42,543 nt of DNA from DATBFX01 sp036558305 (GTDB lineage: Bacteria > Chloroflexota > Chloroflexia > Thermomicrobiales > UBA6265). The translations under genes were made by a program, and so were the position numbers. Shown here piece by piece: positions 6,241-14,242 of this stretch (positions are counted from its first letter, which is position 1; each line of letters begins with the position of its first letter). The DNA lies in contig DATBFX010000142.1 in NCBI GenBank assembly GCA_036558305.1, positions 1 through 42,543 on the forward strand, in the 5' to 3' direction. The notes under the pieces were generated by a model. The model was given only the letters and a program-made list of their open reading frames with translations. It was not told the DNA's origin and searched no databases.

Positions 6241-7788
6241 TTAGCGCGCCAGCGGGACGCGGACAAGGGTTCGGGCGCCGTTGCCGGGAGCGCTGACGAT
6301 CCTCAACTCCGCCCCGTGCCTCGCCGCGCGTTCCCGCATCGAGCGTACGCCAAGGTGACCGGGGAAGCGACCGGCGGGGTCGAACCCGATGCCATCGTCC
6401 GCGATGTCGAGCGCGATCCCTTCGGCAGTCTGGGCCAGTCGCAGCTCGATCCGGCCGGCGCGGGCGTGTTTGACGGTGTTGTGCAGCGCTTCCTGGGCGA
6501 TCCGGTAGAGCATTTCCTTGACCGCGAGCGACACCACCGGTTCCGGCCCGAAGTCGGTCTCGACCCGGAGGGCGTGCCGGGTTCGCAATGCCGCCGCCTG
6601 GTGCTCCAGCAACCCGACCAATCCCTCGGTCTCCAGGGCGTCCGGCCGCAGCTCGAAGATGAGCGCCCGCATTTCGGTCAGCCCCGCCTCGGCAAGCGAG
6701 ACAACGTAGTCGAGCGGCTCGGCCGCCCTCGCCGGATCGCGGTCGAGCAGGGTGCGGGCGGTGCGCGCCCCCAGCCCGATCCCGTAGAGTGCCTGCGAGA
6801 CCGAGTCGTGGAGCTCGCGCGCCAGTTTCTGCCGCTCCTCCAACGCCGCCTTGCCCTGGACCTCGGCGACGAGTTGCGCGGTCTGGACGGCGACCGCCGC
6901 TTGATCGGCCATGAACATGAGCAGGGCGATCTCTTGCTCGTCGGGTTCGACCCCGAGCGGGTAGCAGCAGGTCATCGCGCCGAGCGCGCGGTTGCGGAAG
7001 ACGAGCGGAACCGAGACGAGTACGTCCCACGCCTCGTTCTGGACGAGAAGGGCGACCTTTGCTTGGTCGGGATCCCGTTGGATGTAGTCCCGCGCGGTTC
7101 GACGGACGGGACCAAGCGTTCGGTACGCTTCGAGACTGGACAAGGTGGCTCCGGCACGGTAGGCATCCTCGACCGCCGCCGCATAACCCGCCGGAAGACC
7201 AGAGGTTCCCGCGACCCGATACTGCCGGCGCTCCTCGTCGATCAGCGCGACCGCGCAGCCGGCGGTTTGCGTGACCTCGACCACGCCGGCGGCGAGGGTA
7301 TCCAGCGTCGCCTCCATCGGCTGATCGAACGTCAGGTTGGCCAAGACGCGGGTCAACTCCCGGAACCGGTACTCGACGAGACGGTTCGCCTCGATCGGCT
7401 CGGACGGGTGGTGGCCGGTTGCCGCCTCGACTTCGCGAAAGATCCCGGCGACGCCGGTGACTCGCCCGCCGCGATCCCGCACGGCCCACAGCGTGAGATT
7501 CAGGTCGAGGACACGTCCGTCCTTGTGTCCCCGCCGCGTGCGGTAGGTCGCGCCGGCTTCGCCCTGCGTGAGCAGCGTGATCGGGACGTTGAATCCGTCC
7601 TTGTCCCCGGTTGGCAGCAGGATCGCGTTCGACTGGCCGATCGCTTCGGTCGCGGTGTATCCGAAGAGCCGCTCCGCCGCCGGATTCCAACTCGTGAAGA
7701 TGCCGTCGAGCGTCACGCTCACGATGGCCTCGTTCGACGACGAGACGATCGAGGCGAAGAGATCGTCGCTGGACCGGCTCGCCTCCAT
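6241..7788 (-). CDS. PAS-GAF sensor histidine kinase, NarL/DesK type
   Basis: 515 residues with no membrane segment, so cytoplasmic. Order: PAS domain about 8-120 (SWNPAAERLFGYTATEAIGQ is a typical PAS signature), GAF domain about 155-305, a HisKA_3 dimerisation domain with the phospho-accepting His327 in LARELHDSVSQALYGIGLGA, and HATPase_c about 420-512 with the N-box AQEALHNTVKHA and G-box DDGIGFD and GHLGVRSM. Such kinases phosphorylate NarL-family regulators, and one lies immediately upstream. The start codon overlaps the regulator stop (TAATG), implying translational coupling. The GAF/PAS ligand is unknown; GAF and PAS domains often sense redox, gas or small-molecule signals, which would fit the flavoprotein encoded next. 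Confidence 0.93.
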   Translation of the reverse strand: MEASRSSDDLFASIVSSSNEAIVSVTLDGIFTSWNPAAERLFGYTATEAIGQSNAILLPTGDKDGFNVPITLLTQGEAGATYRTRRGHKDGRVLDLNLTLWAVRDRGGRVTGVAGIFREVEAATGHHPSEPIEANRLVEYRFRELTRVLANLTFDQPMEATLDTLAAGVVEVTQTAGCAVALIDEERRQYRVAGTSGLPAGYAAAVEDAYRAGATLSSLEAYRTLGPVRRTARDYIQRDPDQAKVALLVQNEAWDVLVSVPLVFRNRALGAMTCCYPLGVEPDEQEIALLMFMADQAAVAVQTAQLVAEVQGKAALEERQKLARELHDSVSQALYGIGLGARTARTLLDRDPARAAEPLDYVVSLAEAGLTEMRALIFELRPDALETEGLVGLLEHQAAALRTRHALRVETDFGPEPVVSLAVKEMLYRIAQEALHNTVKHARAGRIELRLAQTAEGIALDIADDGIGFDPAGRFPGHLGVRSMRERAARHGAELRIVSAPGNGARTLVRVPLAR

Positions 7789-8459
7789 TACTCGGCCGAC
7801 CTGGCCCCGACATCGTTCGGGGCGACCAGTCCGACCCGCGCCGCGTGGAGTGCGGCCTGGGTCCGGCTTTGCACGCCGAGCTTGGCGAGCACGTTGCTGA
7901 CGTGGGTCTTGACCGTCTTCTCGCCGATCCCCAGATCGCGCGCGATCTCCTTGTTCGCCCGGCCCCGGGCAACCAAACGCAGCACATCGGTTTCCCGGTC
8001 CGTGAGCGCATCGACCCCCGACACCGCCGATGAGTCCGGCAACTGGACCTCGCGCATCAGGAGGGCGGCCGCCTCGGGCGCCAACTGCACCTGACCGGCC
8101 GCGGCCGCACGGATCCCGGAACAGAGTGCCTCGGCATCGGTCGTCTTGAGGAGGTACCCGATCGCCCCGGCGCGGACGGCGCCGACGACCGCGGCGTTCT
8201 CCAACACGCTCGTCATCGCCACGACCTCTGTCGCCGGATGGCGGGTGCGGATGGTGCCGATCGCCTCGATCCCGCCCATGACCGGCATCAGGAGGTCCAT
8301 GAGGACGACGTCGGGGGCGAGCAATCCGGCGAGCTCCACCGCCTGGACACCGTTCTCGGCTTCGCCGACGACCTCGAGGTCGGGATCGAGTCCCAGGAAC
8401 ATGCGGAGACCCTGACGCACGACCTTGTGGTCGTCGGCGATCACGATCCGAATCGTCAT
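7788..8459 (-). CDS. NarL/FixJ family response regulator
   Basis: 223 residues starting MTIRIVIADDHKVVRQGLRM. Receiver residues D9/D10, phospho-acceptor D55 (VVLMDLLMPVMGG), the Thr/Ser position in AMTSV and the Lys in YLLKTTDAE are all present. The C-terminal LuxR-type helix-turn-helix is complete (LTDRETDVLRLVARGRANKE then IARDLGIGEKTVKTHVSNVL). It is the output partner of the adjoining kinase, overlapping it by one base. The start at 8459 is set by the conserved N-terminus; the 41 extra codons up to 8582 carry no domain. It probably controls its own operon and perhaps the divergent gene at 8591, since the 131 bp between them must carry both promoters (inference). Confidence 0.93.
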   Translation of the reverse strand: MTIRIVIADDHKVVRQGLRMFLGLDPDLEVVGEAENGVQAVELAGLLAPDVVLMDLLMPVMGGIEAIGTIRTRHPATEVVAMTSVLENAAVVGAVRAGAIGYLLKTTDAEALCSGIRAAAAGQVQLAPEAAALLMREVQLPDSSAVSGVDALTDRETDVLRLVARGRANKEIARDLGIGEKTVKTHVSNVLAKLGVQSRTQAALHAARVGLVAPNDVGARSAE

Positions 8460-8590
8460 CTGCCCTCCGCCAAAGGACGGACCACCGGTTCCGTCCGATG
8501 CCCCATGTCGCCGTCTGCCCGCACGAGTAGAACGGGAGTCCGGGCCGTCTTCGGCCCGGTGACTGGATCGATCACGATGCATGCGCCACC

Positions 8591-8980
8591 ATGATCAGGG
8601 TCTTTCTCGTCGCCGACCAACCGGCCACGCGCGCCGTGCTGCGCCTCCGGCTCGAACTGGAGGCGGACCTCGTGGTGGTCGGTGAATCCGGCAACGACGA
8701 CGAAACGATATCACATGTGCGCGCATTGAATCCGGACGTCGTCATCCTCGACGCGGTGACGGTCCTGCCCGACGTGGGACCCGCCGGCGCACTCTTGCAC
8801 GAACTCGCGCACGGCCGGGGCGTGGTCGTGCTCAGTCTCCACGACGACGCCGCAACCCGTGGGCGCGCCCTGGCTGCCGGGGCGAGGCACGTCGTCGGCA
8901 AGCACGGCGCGGACGGGCTCCTGCTCGCGGCGATCCGCGCGGCCGCCGTCCCGCGCCCCCCGTCCGGCTCCGCCCTTTGA
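8591..8980 (+). CDS. Stand-alone receiver domain protein
   Basis: 129 residues, a single CheY-like receiver without output domain. Key sites: D9 in FLVADQ (usually a DD pair; only one acid here), D54 in VVILDAVTVLP as the likely phospho-acceptor, S82 in VVVLSLHDD and K104 in HVVGKHG. It is divergent from the response regulator gene and could be a phosphate sink or adaptor for the same kinase, or a decayed NarL-type regulator that lost its helix-turn-helix. No convincing ribosome binding site precedes the ATG at 8591. Confidence 0.75.
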   Translation: MIRVFLVADQPATRAVLRLRLELEADLVVVGESGNDDETISHVRALNPDVVILDAVTVLPDVGPAGALLHELAHGRGVVVLSLHDDAATRGRALAAGARHVVGKHGADGLLLAAIRAAAVPRPPSGSAL

Positions 8981-9107
8981 CGGAGCGGCGCTCCGCCGGA
9001 AGACCCGCCACGACCTCGGTCCCATGCCTGGCGACGCGGCTCCGTCCCGCTCCTATCGTGGGGACTGACCTGGACCTCAGGCCGAACGCCACGAGAAAGG
9101 ACCTCCG

Positions 9108-10469
9108 ATGATCTCGCACGTCGCCACCGGTCGCGGTCTCTCCCGTCGCTCACTCCTCCGCGCGGCAACCGCCGCCGGGATCGCCGTTACCGTCGGTCGT
9201 GGGGCGATGCCCCGCTCGACGCGCGCCGCAGGCATCGGGTCGCCCGCGGCGACCGCGACCCGCGCGACAGGGGCGGCGAACGCCATGCCGACGTTGGTGG
9301 ACGGTTTGGCGGCGTCGCCGCTGGGTGACCGGCTCGCCTGGTTGCTCGCCGCCGTGAACGCGAGCGGGACGGGGCTCACCGAAGCCGACATCGCCGCGCA
9401 TGTGGCCCCGAGCCTCCTCGCCGCCGTCCCGCCCGCACGGCTCATCGGTCTCATGCAGGGACTCGCCGGCGGCTACGGCGCCCTGACGCTCCAAGGGGCG
9501 ACGCGGCCGCCGACCGCGACCCAGGCGGTCGGGTTGGTGGCGGCCGCGGTCGGGATCCAACTGGCCCTACCGATCACGGTCGAAGCCACCGCGCCCCACC
9601 GCATCACGGGCCTGACCGTCTATCCGTCGCCGTCGGGCGACGGGACACCCCTCCTCCCGGTGGCGATCGGCGCCGCGACGGCGACGACCGCGCCCCTCGT
9701 CGACGTCGGCGGGCGCGGGATCTACCGTGCGGACGCGGGCAGCGGCGGGCCGACGGTCGTCTTCGAGGCCGGGCTCACCGATTCGGCCGCCACCTGGTCC
9801 GGAATCGTCCCGGCGATCGCCGCCTTGACCCGCGTCGTGAGCTACGACCGCCCCAACACCACCGCCGGCGCCTCCGACCCGGCGACGATGCCCCGCACCG
9901 CGGCCGACGCCGTCGTCGACCTGCACGCCCTCCTGGCGGAGGCAGCCGTGCCGGGTCCGTACGTGCTGGTCGGTCACTCGGTGGGCGGGCTCTTCGTCCG
10001 GCTCTACGCGAGTCGCTATCCCGACGAAGTCGCCGGCCTGGTGTTGGTCGACGCCTCGCACGAGGAGCAGGACGTGCGGCGGCAGGCCATGGTCTCGGCC
10101 GAGCTGTTCGCGGCCGAGCAGCAAGCCGTCGGGGGGAACACCGAAGGCATCGATCTCGACGCCAGCTTCGCGCAGGTGCGGGAGGCCCGCGCCGCCGCCC
10201 CGCTGCGATCCATGCCGCTCGTCGTCCTCAGCGCCGGGCGGGCCGATCCCGCGTTCTACCCGGCGGGCTGGCCGTTGGACGCCGAGGCGCGGCTGCACGA
10301 CGAGCTGCAGCGGGATTTGGCCGGACTCGTCCCCGGCGGCCGGCGCGTCGTCGCCGGACAGAGCGGGCACTACGTCCAGCAGAGCCAGCCCGACCTGGTG
10401 GTGGCGGCGATCCGGGACGTCGTGCAGGCGGTGCGCGACCCCAGCTCGTGGGGAACACCGCCGTCTTAG
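9108..10469 (+). CDS. Tat-exported alpha/beta hydrolase
   Basis: 453 residues. The N-terminus has a twin-arginine signal, LSRRSLLRAATAAGIAVTVG (R13 R14 then a hydrophobic stretch), so the protein is exported folded across the membrane. A poorly conserved region of about 170 residues follows, then the hydrolase fold: the oxyanion-side strand TVVFEAGLTDSAATW, VVSYDRPNT, the nucleophile elbow VGHSVGG with S291, and the catalytic histidine candidate H421 in SGHYVQQ. The acid is probably the Asp in GRADPAF. An esterase or amidase is likely; the substrate is unknown. The ATG follows gaaaggacctccg. It is separated by 127 bp from the receiver gene and is probably monocistronic. Confidence 0.87.
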   Translation: MISHVATGRGLSRRSLLRAATAAGIAVTVGRGAMPRSTRAAGIGSPAATATRATGAANAMPTLVDGLAASPLGDRLAWLLAAVNASGTGLTEADIAAHVAPSLLAAVPPARLIGLMQGLAGGYGALTLQGATRPPTATQAVGLVAAAVGIQLALPITVEATAPHRITGLTVYPSPSGDGTPLLPVAIGAATATTAPLVDVGGRGIYRADAGSGGPTVVFEAGLTDSAATWSGIVPAIAALTRVVSYDRPNTTAGASDPATMPRTAADAVVDLHALLAEAAVPGPYVLVGHSVGGLFVRLYASRYPDEVAGLVLVDASHEEQDVRRQAMVSAELFAAEQQAVGGNTEGIDLDASFAQVREARAAAPLRSMPLVVLSAGRADPAFYPAGWPLDAEARLHDELQRDLAGLVPGGRRVVAGQSGHYVQQSQPDLVVAAIRDVVQAVRDPSSWGTPPS

Positions 10470-10542
10470 CGATCGGGTGCTCAGCATGAGAGGCCGGCCG
10501 CTGGCGTGACCGGCGGTCGGTCGGCTGCGAAAACGACCCAAC

Positions 10543-10554
10543 CTATTGCAATAG
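10543..10554. promoter_or_regulatory. 12-bp AT-rich palindrome upstream of the small gene
   Basis: The sequence ctattgcaatag stands 55 bp upstream of the ATG at 10609 in otherwise GC-rich DNA, suggesting an operator. It is part of caacctattgc, which also occurs at about 3679. Confidence 0.25.
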
Positions 10555-10608
10555 TCGCGCGTGGTCTCGGTGGTACACGGATTCACGGGTTGCCAGAAGG
10601 AGACCGCG

Positions 10609-10977
10609 ATGGACGACTTCGCCGACTTCGAAGTGATCGGCACCGAGGAGTTCGACGCGCTGCCAAGGAACGGAGAACAACGCCGATACCCGGCGATCTG
10701 GGACCCGGCGCTGGACGCCCTCGAATTCGGCGACGCGGTGCGGATTCCCTGCCGCGACGACGGGGACGGGTGCGACACGGGCCGCGACTTGGTCCGACGA
10801 GCGCGGGCGCGAGGCATCACGATCGAGGTCCGCTACGGCGAGGGCTTTGTGGCCGCGCGGAAGAGAGATAGGGAGACGGCGACGTCCCCCTCCCGATCAC
10901 CTCCCGCCTGTGCCAGAGCAACGGCGGGGAATAGGGATCGCTCCCCCACGTATGGCCCAAGGAACCCCGCCAGATAG
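10609..10977 (+). CDS. Small hypothetical protein
   Basis: 122 residues from the ATG at 10609, which follows gaaggag at a good distance. It begins MDDFADFEVIGTEEFDALPR and includes GDAVRIPCRDDGDG and a basic segment, VRRARARGITIEVRYGEGFV, with the look of a helix followed by a beta-strand. The last about 35 residues are low-complexity and may have been added by read-through into the intergenic region. I do not recognise a named domain; short proteins with this 'RIPC ... ARxRGxxIxVR' plan seem to recur in related genomes (recollection, unverified). No membrane segment or signal. Confidence 0.55.
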   Translation: MDDFADFEVIGTEEFDALPRNGEQRRYPAIWDPALDALEFGDAVRIPCRDDGDGCDTGRDLVRRARARGITIEVRYGEGFVAARKRDRETATSPSRSPPACARATAGNRDRSPTYGPRNPAR

Positions 10978-11004
10978 CTTCCCAGTCGACACCGACGCGT
11001 GTTG

Positions 11005-11027
11005 GGGGAGGGTCCCGTGCCCTCCCC
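11005..11027. terminator. Hairpin between convergent genes
   Basis: ggggaggg (11005-11012) pairs with ccctcccc (11020-11027) around a 7-nt loop, in the 73-bp gap between the convergent genes ending at 10977 and 11051. There is no T-run on either side, so termination is only plausible by position. Confidence 0.3.
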
Positions 11028-11050
11028 TGTCCCCTACCGTGCTTGTCGGC

Positions 11051-12154
11051 TCACGAACCCGCGTTCGATCCGAACCTCACGTTACGGCTCGTGGCGTCCC
11101 CCGACACGAACGCGAGCAACCGTTGCCCCTCTTCTCCCACCTCTTGCCGCTCTCGTGCCGTTAGCGCCCCAAACTCATCGATCACCAACGTCACGGCCCC
11201 ACCCTGCCGCTCGATCGCCCACGCCCCTCGCGCAAACCCGTCGACCAGTACCGCCGCCTTCCCGATTCCCACCCGCTGCCGAAACTCGTCCGACACGATC
11301 CGCGTCCGGTCGGCATGCCCCAACAGCACGTTGTCGTAGTCGGGCAGAAACCGCGGCGGCACCGGCTCCTCGGGATCGGGCAACAGTCCCTCGGGAACGT
11401 CGAACAGTTCCCGGCCCTGCTCGTCCCGGAACGGCCGCAACCGCGGCCGCAACCGCGCGATCACCTCGCGCATCCCGGTCAATCCCGACCACGCCCGCAC
11501 GTCCATCGCCGTCGCCGGCCCGAACGCCGCCAGATACCGCATCACCATCTCGTCCACCGACGGCTCCGCTGCCAGCGGCCGTCCCAACCACCCCGCCGCC
11601 GTCGTCCAAATCGGCTGCCCGGTGGCACCCCAGATGCCGCGCGGCGGCACCTGCACCACCGGCATCAGGTAGTGCGTCGCGTAGGCAAGCGACGCCGCCT
11701 CCCGATCCGGCCACAGCGCCTGCAACCGCTTGCTCAACTCCGCATTCGTCCGCGGTCGCTCCTCCATCAGCGCCCGACCGGCGGCGACCAGTGCCTCAAG
11801 ATCGACCCCTGCCAGGTTCTTCCCAAAGGGCGATCGCCACAGCGACGCCTCCAAGACGCCCCGCATCACCGGCCACAACGCCAGACAGTCGTCCGCCGTC
11901 ACCAAATGGAGCGTCACCCGCAGCAGCGGCATCCGCACCGCCCGCCGCCCGGCGATCAACCCCGCCAAGTCCTCGTGCCGGAACCCCGCCAATCGCGCCC
12001 ACAACCCCACGTAGGGATTGCTCGGTACCTGCGCCTGCATCCCGACCAACCGCGCGATCGCCTCCGCCGCGGGCACCTCGCACCGCCGCCGCAGCATCTG
12101 TCGCTCCAGCAGCGTCCGGTTGAGCGCCCGCTGCCCAAGCACCTCCGCCGCCAT
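11051..12154 (-). CDS. Winged helix DNA-binding domain protein (HTH_42, AlkZ/YcaQ-like)
   Basis: 367 residues starting MAAEVLGQRALNRTLLERQM. The succession of LVGMQAQVPSNPYVGLWARL, LLRVTLHLVTADDCLALWPV, the RYLAAFGPATAMDVRAWSGL segment and LPDYDNVLLGHADRTR is characteristic of the HTH_42 family. In characterised AlkZ-type DNA glycosylases a QxQ motif near the N-terminus is catalytic for unhooking alkylated or cross-linked bases; here MQAQ puts Gln at 40 and 42. Most single-domain bacterial homologues are uncharacterised, so glycosylase activity is an inference. The start was chosen at 12154 (gaaggggtggg upstream) because the 46 codons before it are not protein-like. Likely co-transcribed with the epoxide hydrolase gene 141 bp upstream. 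Confidence 0.85.
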   Translation of the reverse strand: MAAEVLGQRALNRTLLERQMLRRRCEVPAAEAIARLVGMQAQVPSNPYVGLWARLAGFRHEDLAGLIAGRRAVRMPLLRVTLHLVTADDCLALWPVMRGVLEASLWRSPFGKNLAGVDLEALVAAGRALMEERPRTNAELSKRLQALWPDREAASLAYATHYLMPVVQVPPRGIWGATGQPIWTTAAGWLGRPLAAEPSVDEMVMRYLAAFGPATAMDVRAWSGLTGMREVIARLRPRLRPFRDEQGRELFDVPEGLLPDPEEPVPPRFLPDYDNVLLGHADRTRIVSDEFRQRVGIGKAAVLVDGFARGAWAIERQGGAVTLVIDEFGALTARERQEVGEEGQRLLAFVSGDATSRNVRFGSNAGS

Positions 12155-12295
12155 ATCCCACCCCTTCAAAGAACCGACCGGAAGTCCGCCGCGTGGTCGG
12201 CCGCCCGCTGCGCGTACGTCCGTGCCGGTCTCCCCGTCACCAGGATCATCCCCTTCCCCCTTTCGCGAAGCCTCCCAGTCCTCAGCCCCCAATCC

Positions 12296-13456
12296 TCAGC
12301 GCAACCCCCGGTAAAACTCCCGAATGTCGCCGACGAGCAGATCCGGTACCTGGTGCGCCGCGTAGTGCCCACCGCGCGCCGCCGGGTCGGTGCCGCCGCT
12401 TGGGTCGCTGCCCAGTTCCGTCCAGCGGACGATGTTCGTGTGGTCGCGCTCGGCAAAACGGCGAATCGACTGGAAGTCACCCGGCAGCATCGCCAGCGCC
12501 GTCGGTGCCGTCGTCGGACCGGTCGGAACGTGCTCGGCGTGGGCATCCTCGTAGTAGAAGCGGGCCGCCGACGCCGCGGTTCCCGTCAGCCAGTACAGCA
12601 TGACGTTGGTGAGGATGTAGTCGGCATCCAGGTCCTCGCCAAACAACTGCGCGTTCCAGGCGAGTTGGCCGACCGGAGAATCCAGGAGCGCAAAGGCCAG
12701 CGTCTGCGGTTGCTGCGACTGCACCTGGTTGAACGAAAACAGGGTCGTGTAAAACCACTCCAGGATCTTCAGCGCCGCGACGTCCTTTTCCGAAAGATCG
12801 GCCATCTCGGCCGGGTCGCCCGTGGGAAAGGAGAAGATCTGGGTGACGTGAACGCCGGCGACGTGGTCGGGGGCGACTCGCCCCATCTCCGGCGAGATCA
12901 TGGAACCGGCGTCGTTGCCGACCGCGCCGTACCGGTCGTAGCCGAGGCGGTCCATCAACTCCACCCAGGCCCGCGCCGTCCGGTACCGATTCCACCCCGT
13001 CTCCCTGGTCGGACCGGAAAAAGCGAATCCGGGCAACGACGGAATCACCACGTCGAAGGCGTCGACAGGATCTCCCCCGTGCGCCCTCGGATCGCTCAAC
13101 GGCCCGATCACGTCGAGATACTCCACCACCGAACCGGGCCAACCGTGGGTAAGGATCAGCGGCAGGGCGTTCGACTCGGGCGAGCGCACGTGCAGGAAGT
13201 GGATGCTCGCCCCGTCGATCGTCGTCGTGAACTGCGGGTGTGCGTTCAATCGCGCCTCGTGGGCACGCCAGTCGTAGTCGGTGCGCCAGTATTCGGTCAG
13301 CTTCTTCACATAGCCGACCGGCACGCCGTAACTCCAACCGACACCGGGCAGCTCGTCCGGCCAGCGCGTCCGCGCCAACCGCTCCCGCAAATCGTCCAAC
13401 GCTGCCTGCGGCACCTCGATCCGGAAAGGCCGTATCTCCTGGCTCGTGCTGGTCAA
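12296..13456 (-). CDS. Epoxide hydrolase (EPHX1-like, EHN domain)
   Basis: 386 residues with no signal peptide. The N-terminal epoxide-hydrolase domain (IRPFRIEVPQAALDDLRERL, then TRWPDELPGVGWSYG) wraps the alpha/beta hydrolase core. The oxyanion motif is HGWPGS (104-109), the nucleophile is D182 in VGNDAGS, and the catalytic base is H364 in GGHYAAHQ; conserved tyrosines for epoxide activation occur in the cap. This class opens epoxides to diols through an ester intermediate, here presumably for xenobiotics or lipid epoxides (inference). Length is normal for the family. The ATG at 13456 has gaaaggag upstream. An operator-like palindrome lies 75-95 bp upstream. Confidence 0.92.
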   Translation of the reverse strand: MTSTSQEIRPFRIEVPQAALDDLRERLARTRWPDELPGVGWSYGVPVGYVKKLTEYWRTDYDWRAHEARLNAHPQFTTTIDGASIHFLHVRSPESNALPLILTHGWPGSVVEYLDVIGPLSDPRAHGGDPVDAFDVVIPSLPGFAFSGPTRETGWNRYRTARAWVELMDRLGYDRYGAVGNDAGSMISPEMGRVAPDHVAGVHVTQIFSFPTGDPAEMADLSEKDVAALKILEWFYTTLFSFNQVQSQQPQTLAFALLDSPVGQLAWNAQLFGEDLDADYILTNVMLYWLTGTAASAARFYYEDAHAEHVPTGPTTAPTALAMLPGDFQSIRRFAERDHTNIVRWTELGSDPSGGTDPAARGGHYAAHQVPDLLVGDIREFYRGLR

Positions 13457-13529
13457 AACGGCTCCTTTCTCCCGCCTCCCGAGGACCGCACCGGCCCTTT
13501 CTCGGCGGGCGATTCCATCCTACCAGCAA

Positions 13530-13552
13530 TACCTGACAGTTCTTGGCAGGTA
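13530..13552. promoter_or_regulatory. Operator-like inverted repeat upstream of epoxide hydrolase
   Basis: The left arm tacctgaca (13530-13538) is matched by tggcaggta (13544-13552) with one mismatch and a 5-bp centre. The 23-bp length and AT-rich centre suit a TetR/MarR/PadR-type dimer site, and it is 75-95 bp before the epoxide hydrolase start. No candidate repressor gene is adjacent. Confidence 0.35.
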
Positions 13553-13681
13553 CCGGATCACAGCCCGAAACCAATCCCTGTTTCGCCGACCAGGTCCTGA
13601 CCCTGCCGGCACCATTCGGTCTTAACCGACTTATGGGGGTGAGCGCGGCACTCCCAGTGCCGTGGATCTGCCCCAGACCCG

Positions 13682-14242
13682 CTACCCGCCGTCGCCCTTC
13701 AACTCGAACAGATACTCCTCACCCAGAAACCCGACGGCCTCGCCAACGACCACAAACCCGCGCTTCTCCAACACCCGGATCGACCCGATGTTGTGCTTGG
13801 CCACGTTGGCGTACAGCGGGCGAACCTCGACATAACCCAGAAATTCCGCCAGCGCCCGCGTCGCGATCCCCTTCCCCCAGAACGCCTTCCCCAACCAGTA
13901 CCCGACGAACGGTTTGCCGTCTTGCACGTAGCTCACGATGTTCCCCGCCACCTGCCCGTCGAACAGGATCGTCTTGGCGATGACGCGGTCGTCACGGAGG
14001 AGCTTGCTCCAGTGATCCCCGAACACCTCTCGGTTCATCGCCGGAAACGCGGCCATCCGCGTCGCTTCCCGGTCCCACTGATGCGCGAAAAAGATCGGCA
14101 CGTCGGCTGCGGTCACATCCCGCAGCGTGACCTCACCAGACGGTTGACCCGGTGTGCGCCCGATCACCTCGTTCTCTCCGTCAAAGCGGCGATCGATCGG
14201 GTTCGGCGCGTCGCCACGGACGTCCGGACCCTCGGTCGCCAT
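13682..14242 (-). CDS. GNAT family N-acetyltransferase (RimJ/RimL-like)
   Basis: 186 residues. After a 35-residue variable start, VTLRDVTAADVPIFFAHQWD opens the acetyltransferase fold. The acetyl-CoA binding segment is VGYWLGKAFWGKGIATRALA, and the family-typical end (PLYANVAKHNIGSIRVLEKR, then GF) follows, as in RimJ/RimL-type enzymes that acetylate protein N-termini, aminoglycosides or small amines. The substrate cannot be told. Its ATG shares one base with the stop of the preceding hydrolase gene (TGATG), so the two are translationally coupled. Confidence 0.88.
   Translation of the reverse strand: MATEGPDVRGDAPNPIDRRFDGENEVIGRTPGQPSGEVTLRDVTAADVPIFFAHQWDREATRMAAFPAMNREVFGDHWSKLLRDDRVIAKTILFDGQVAGNIVSYVQDGKPFVGYWLGKAFWGKGIATRALAEFLGYVEVRPLYANVAKHNIGSIRVLEKRGFVVVGEAVGFLGEEYLFELKGDGG

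Noticed and set aside
3679..10550. Repeated short motif caacctatt (about 3679, 4068 and 10539)
   Set aside because: Three copies of a 9-mer near small or doubtful genes may be a weak promoter or binding motif, but it is too short to claim without genome-wide counts.
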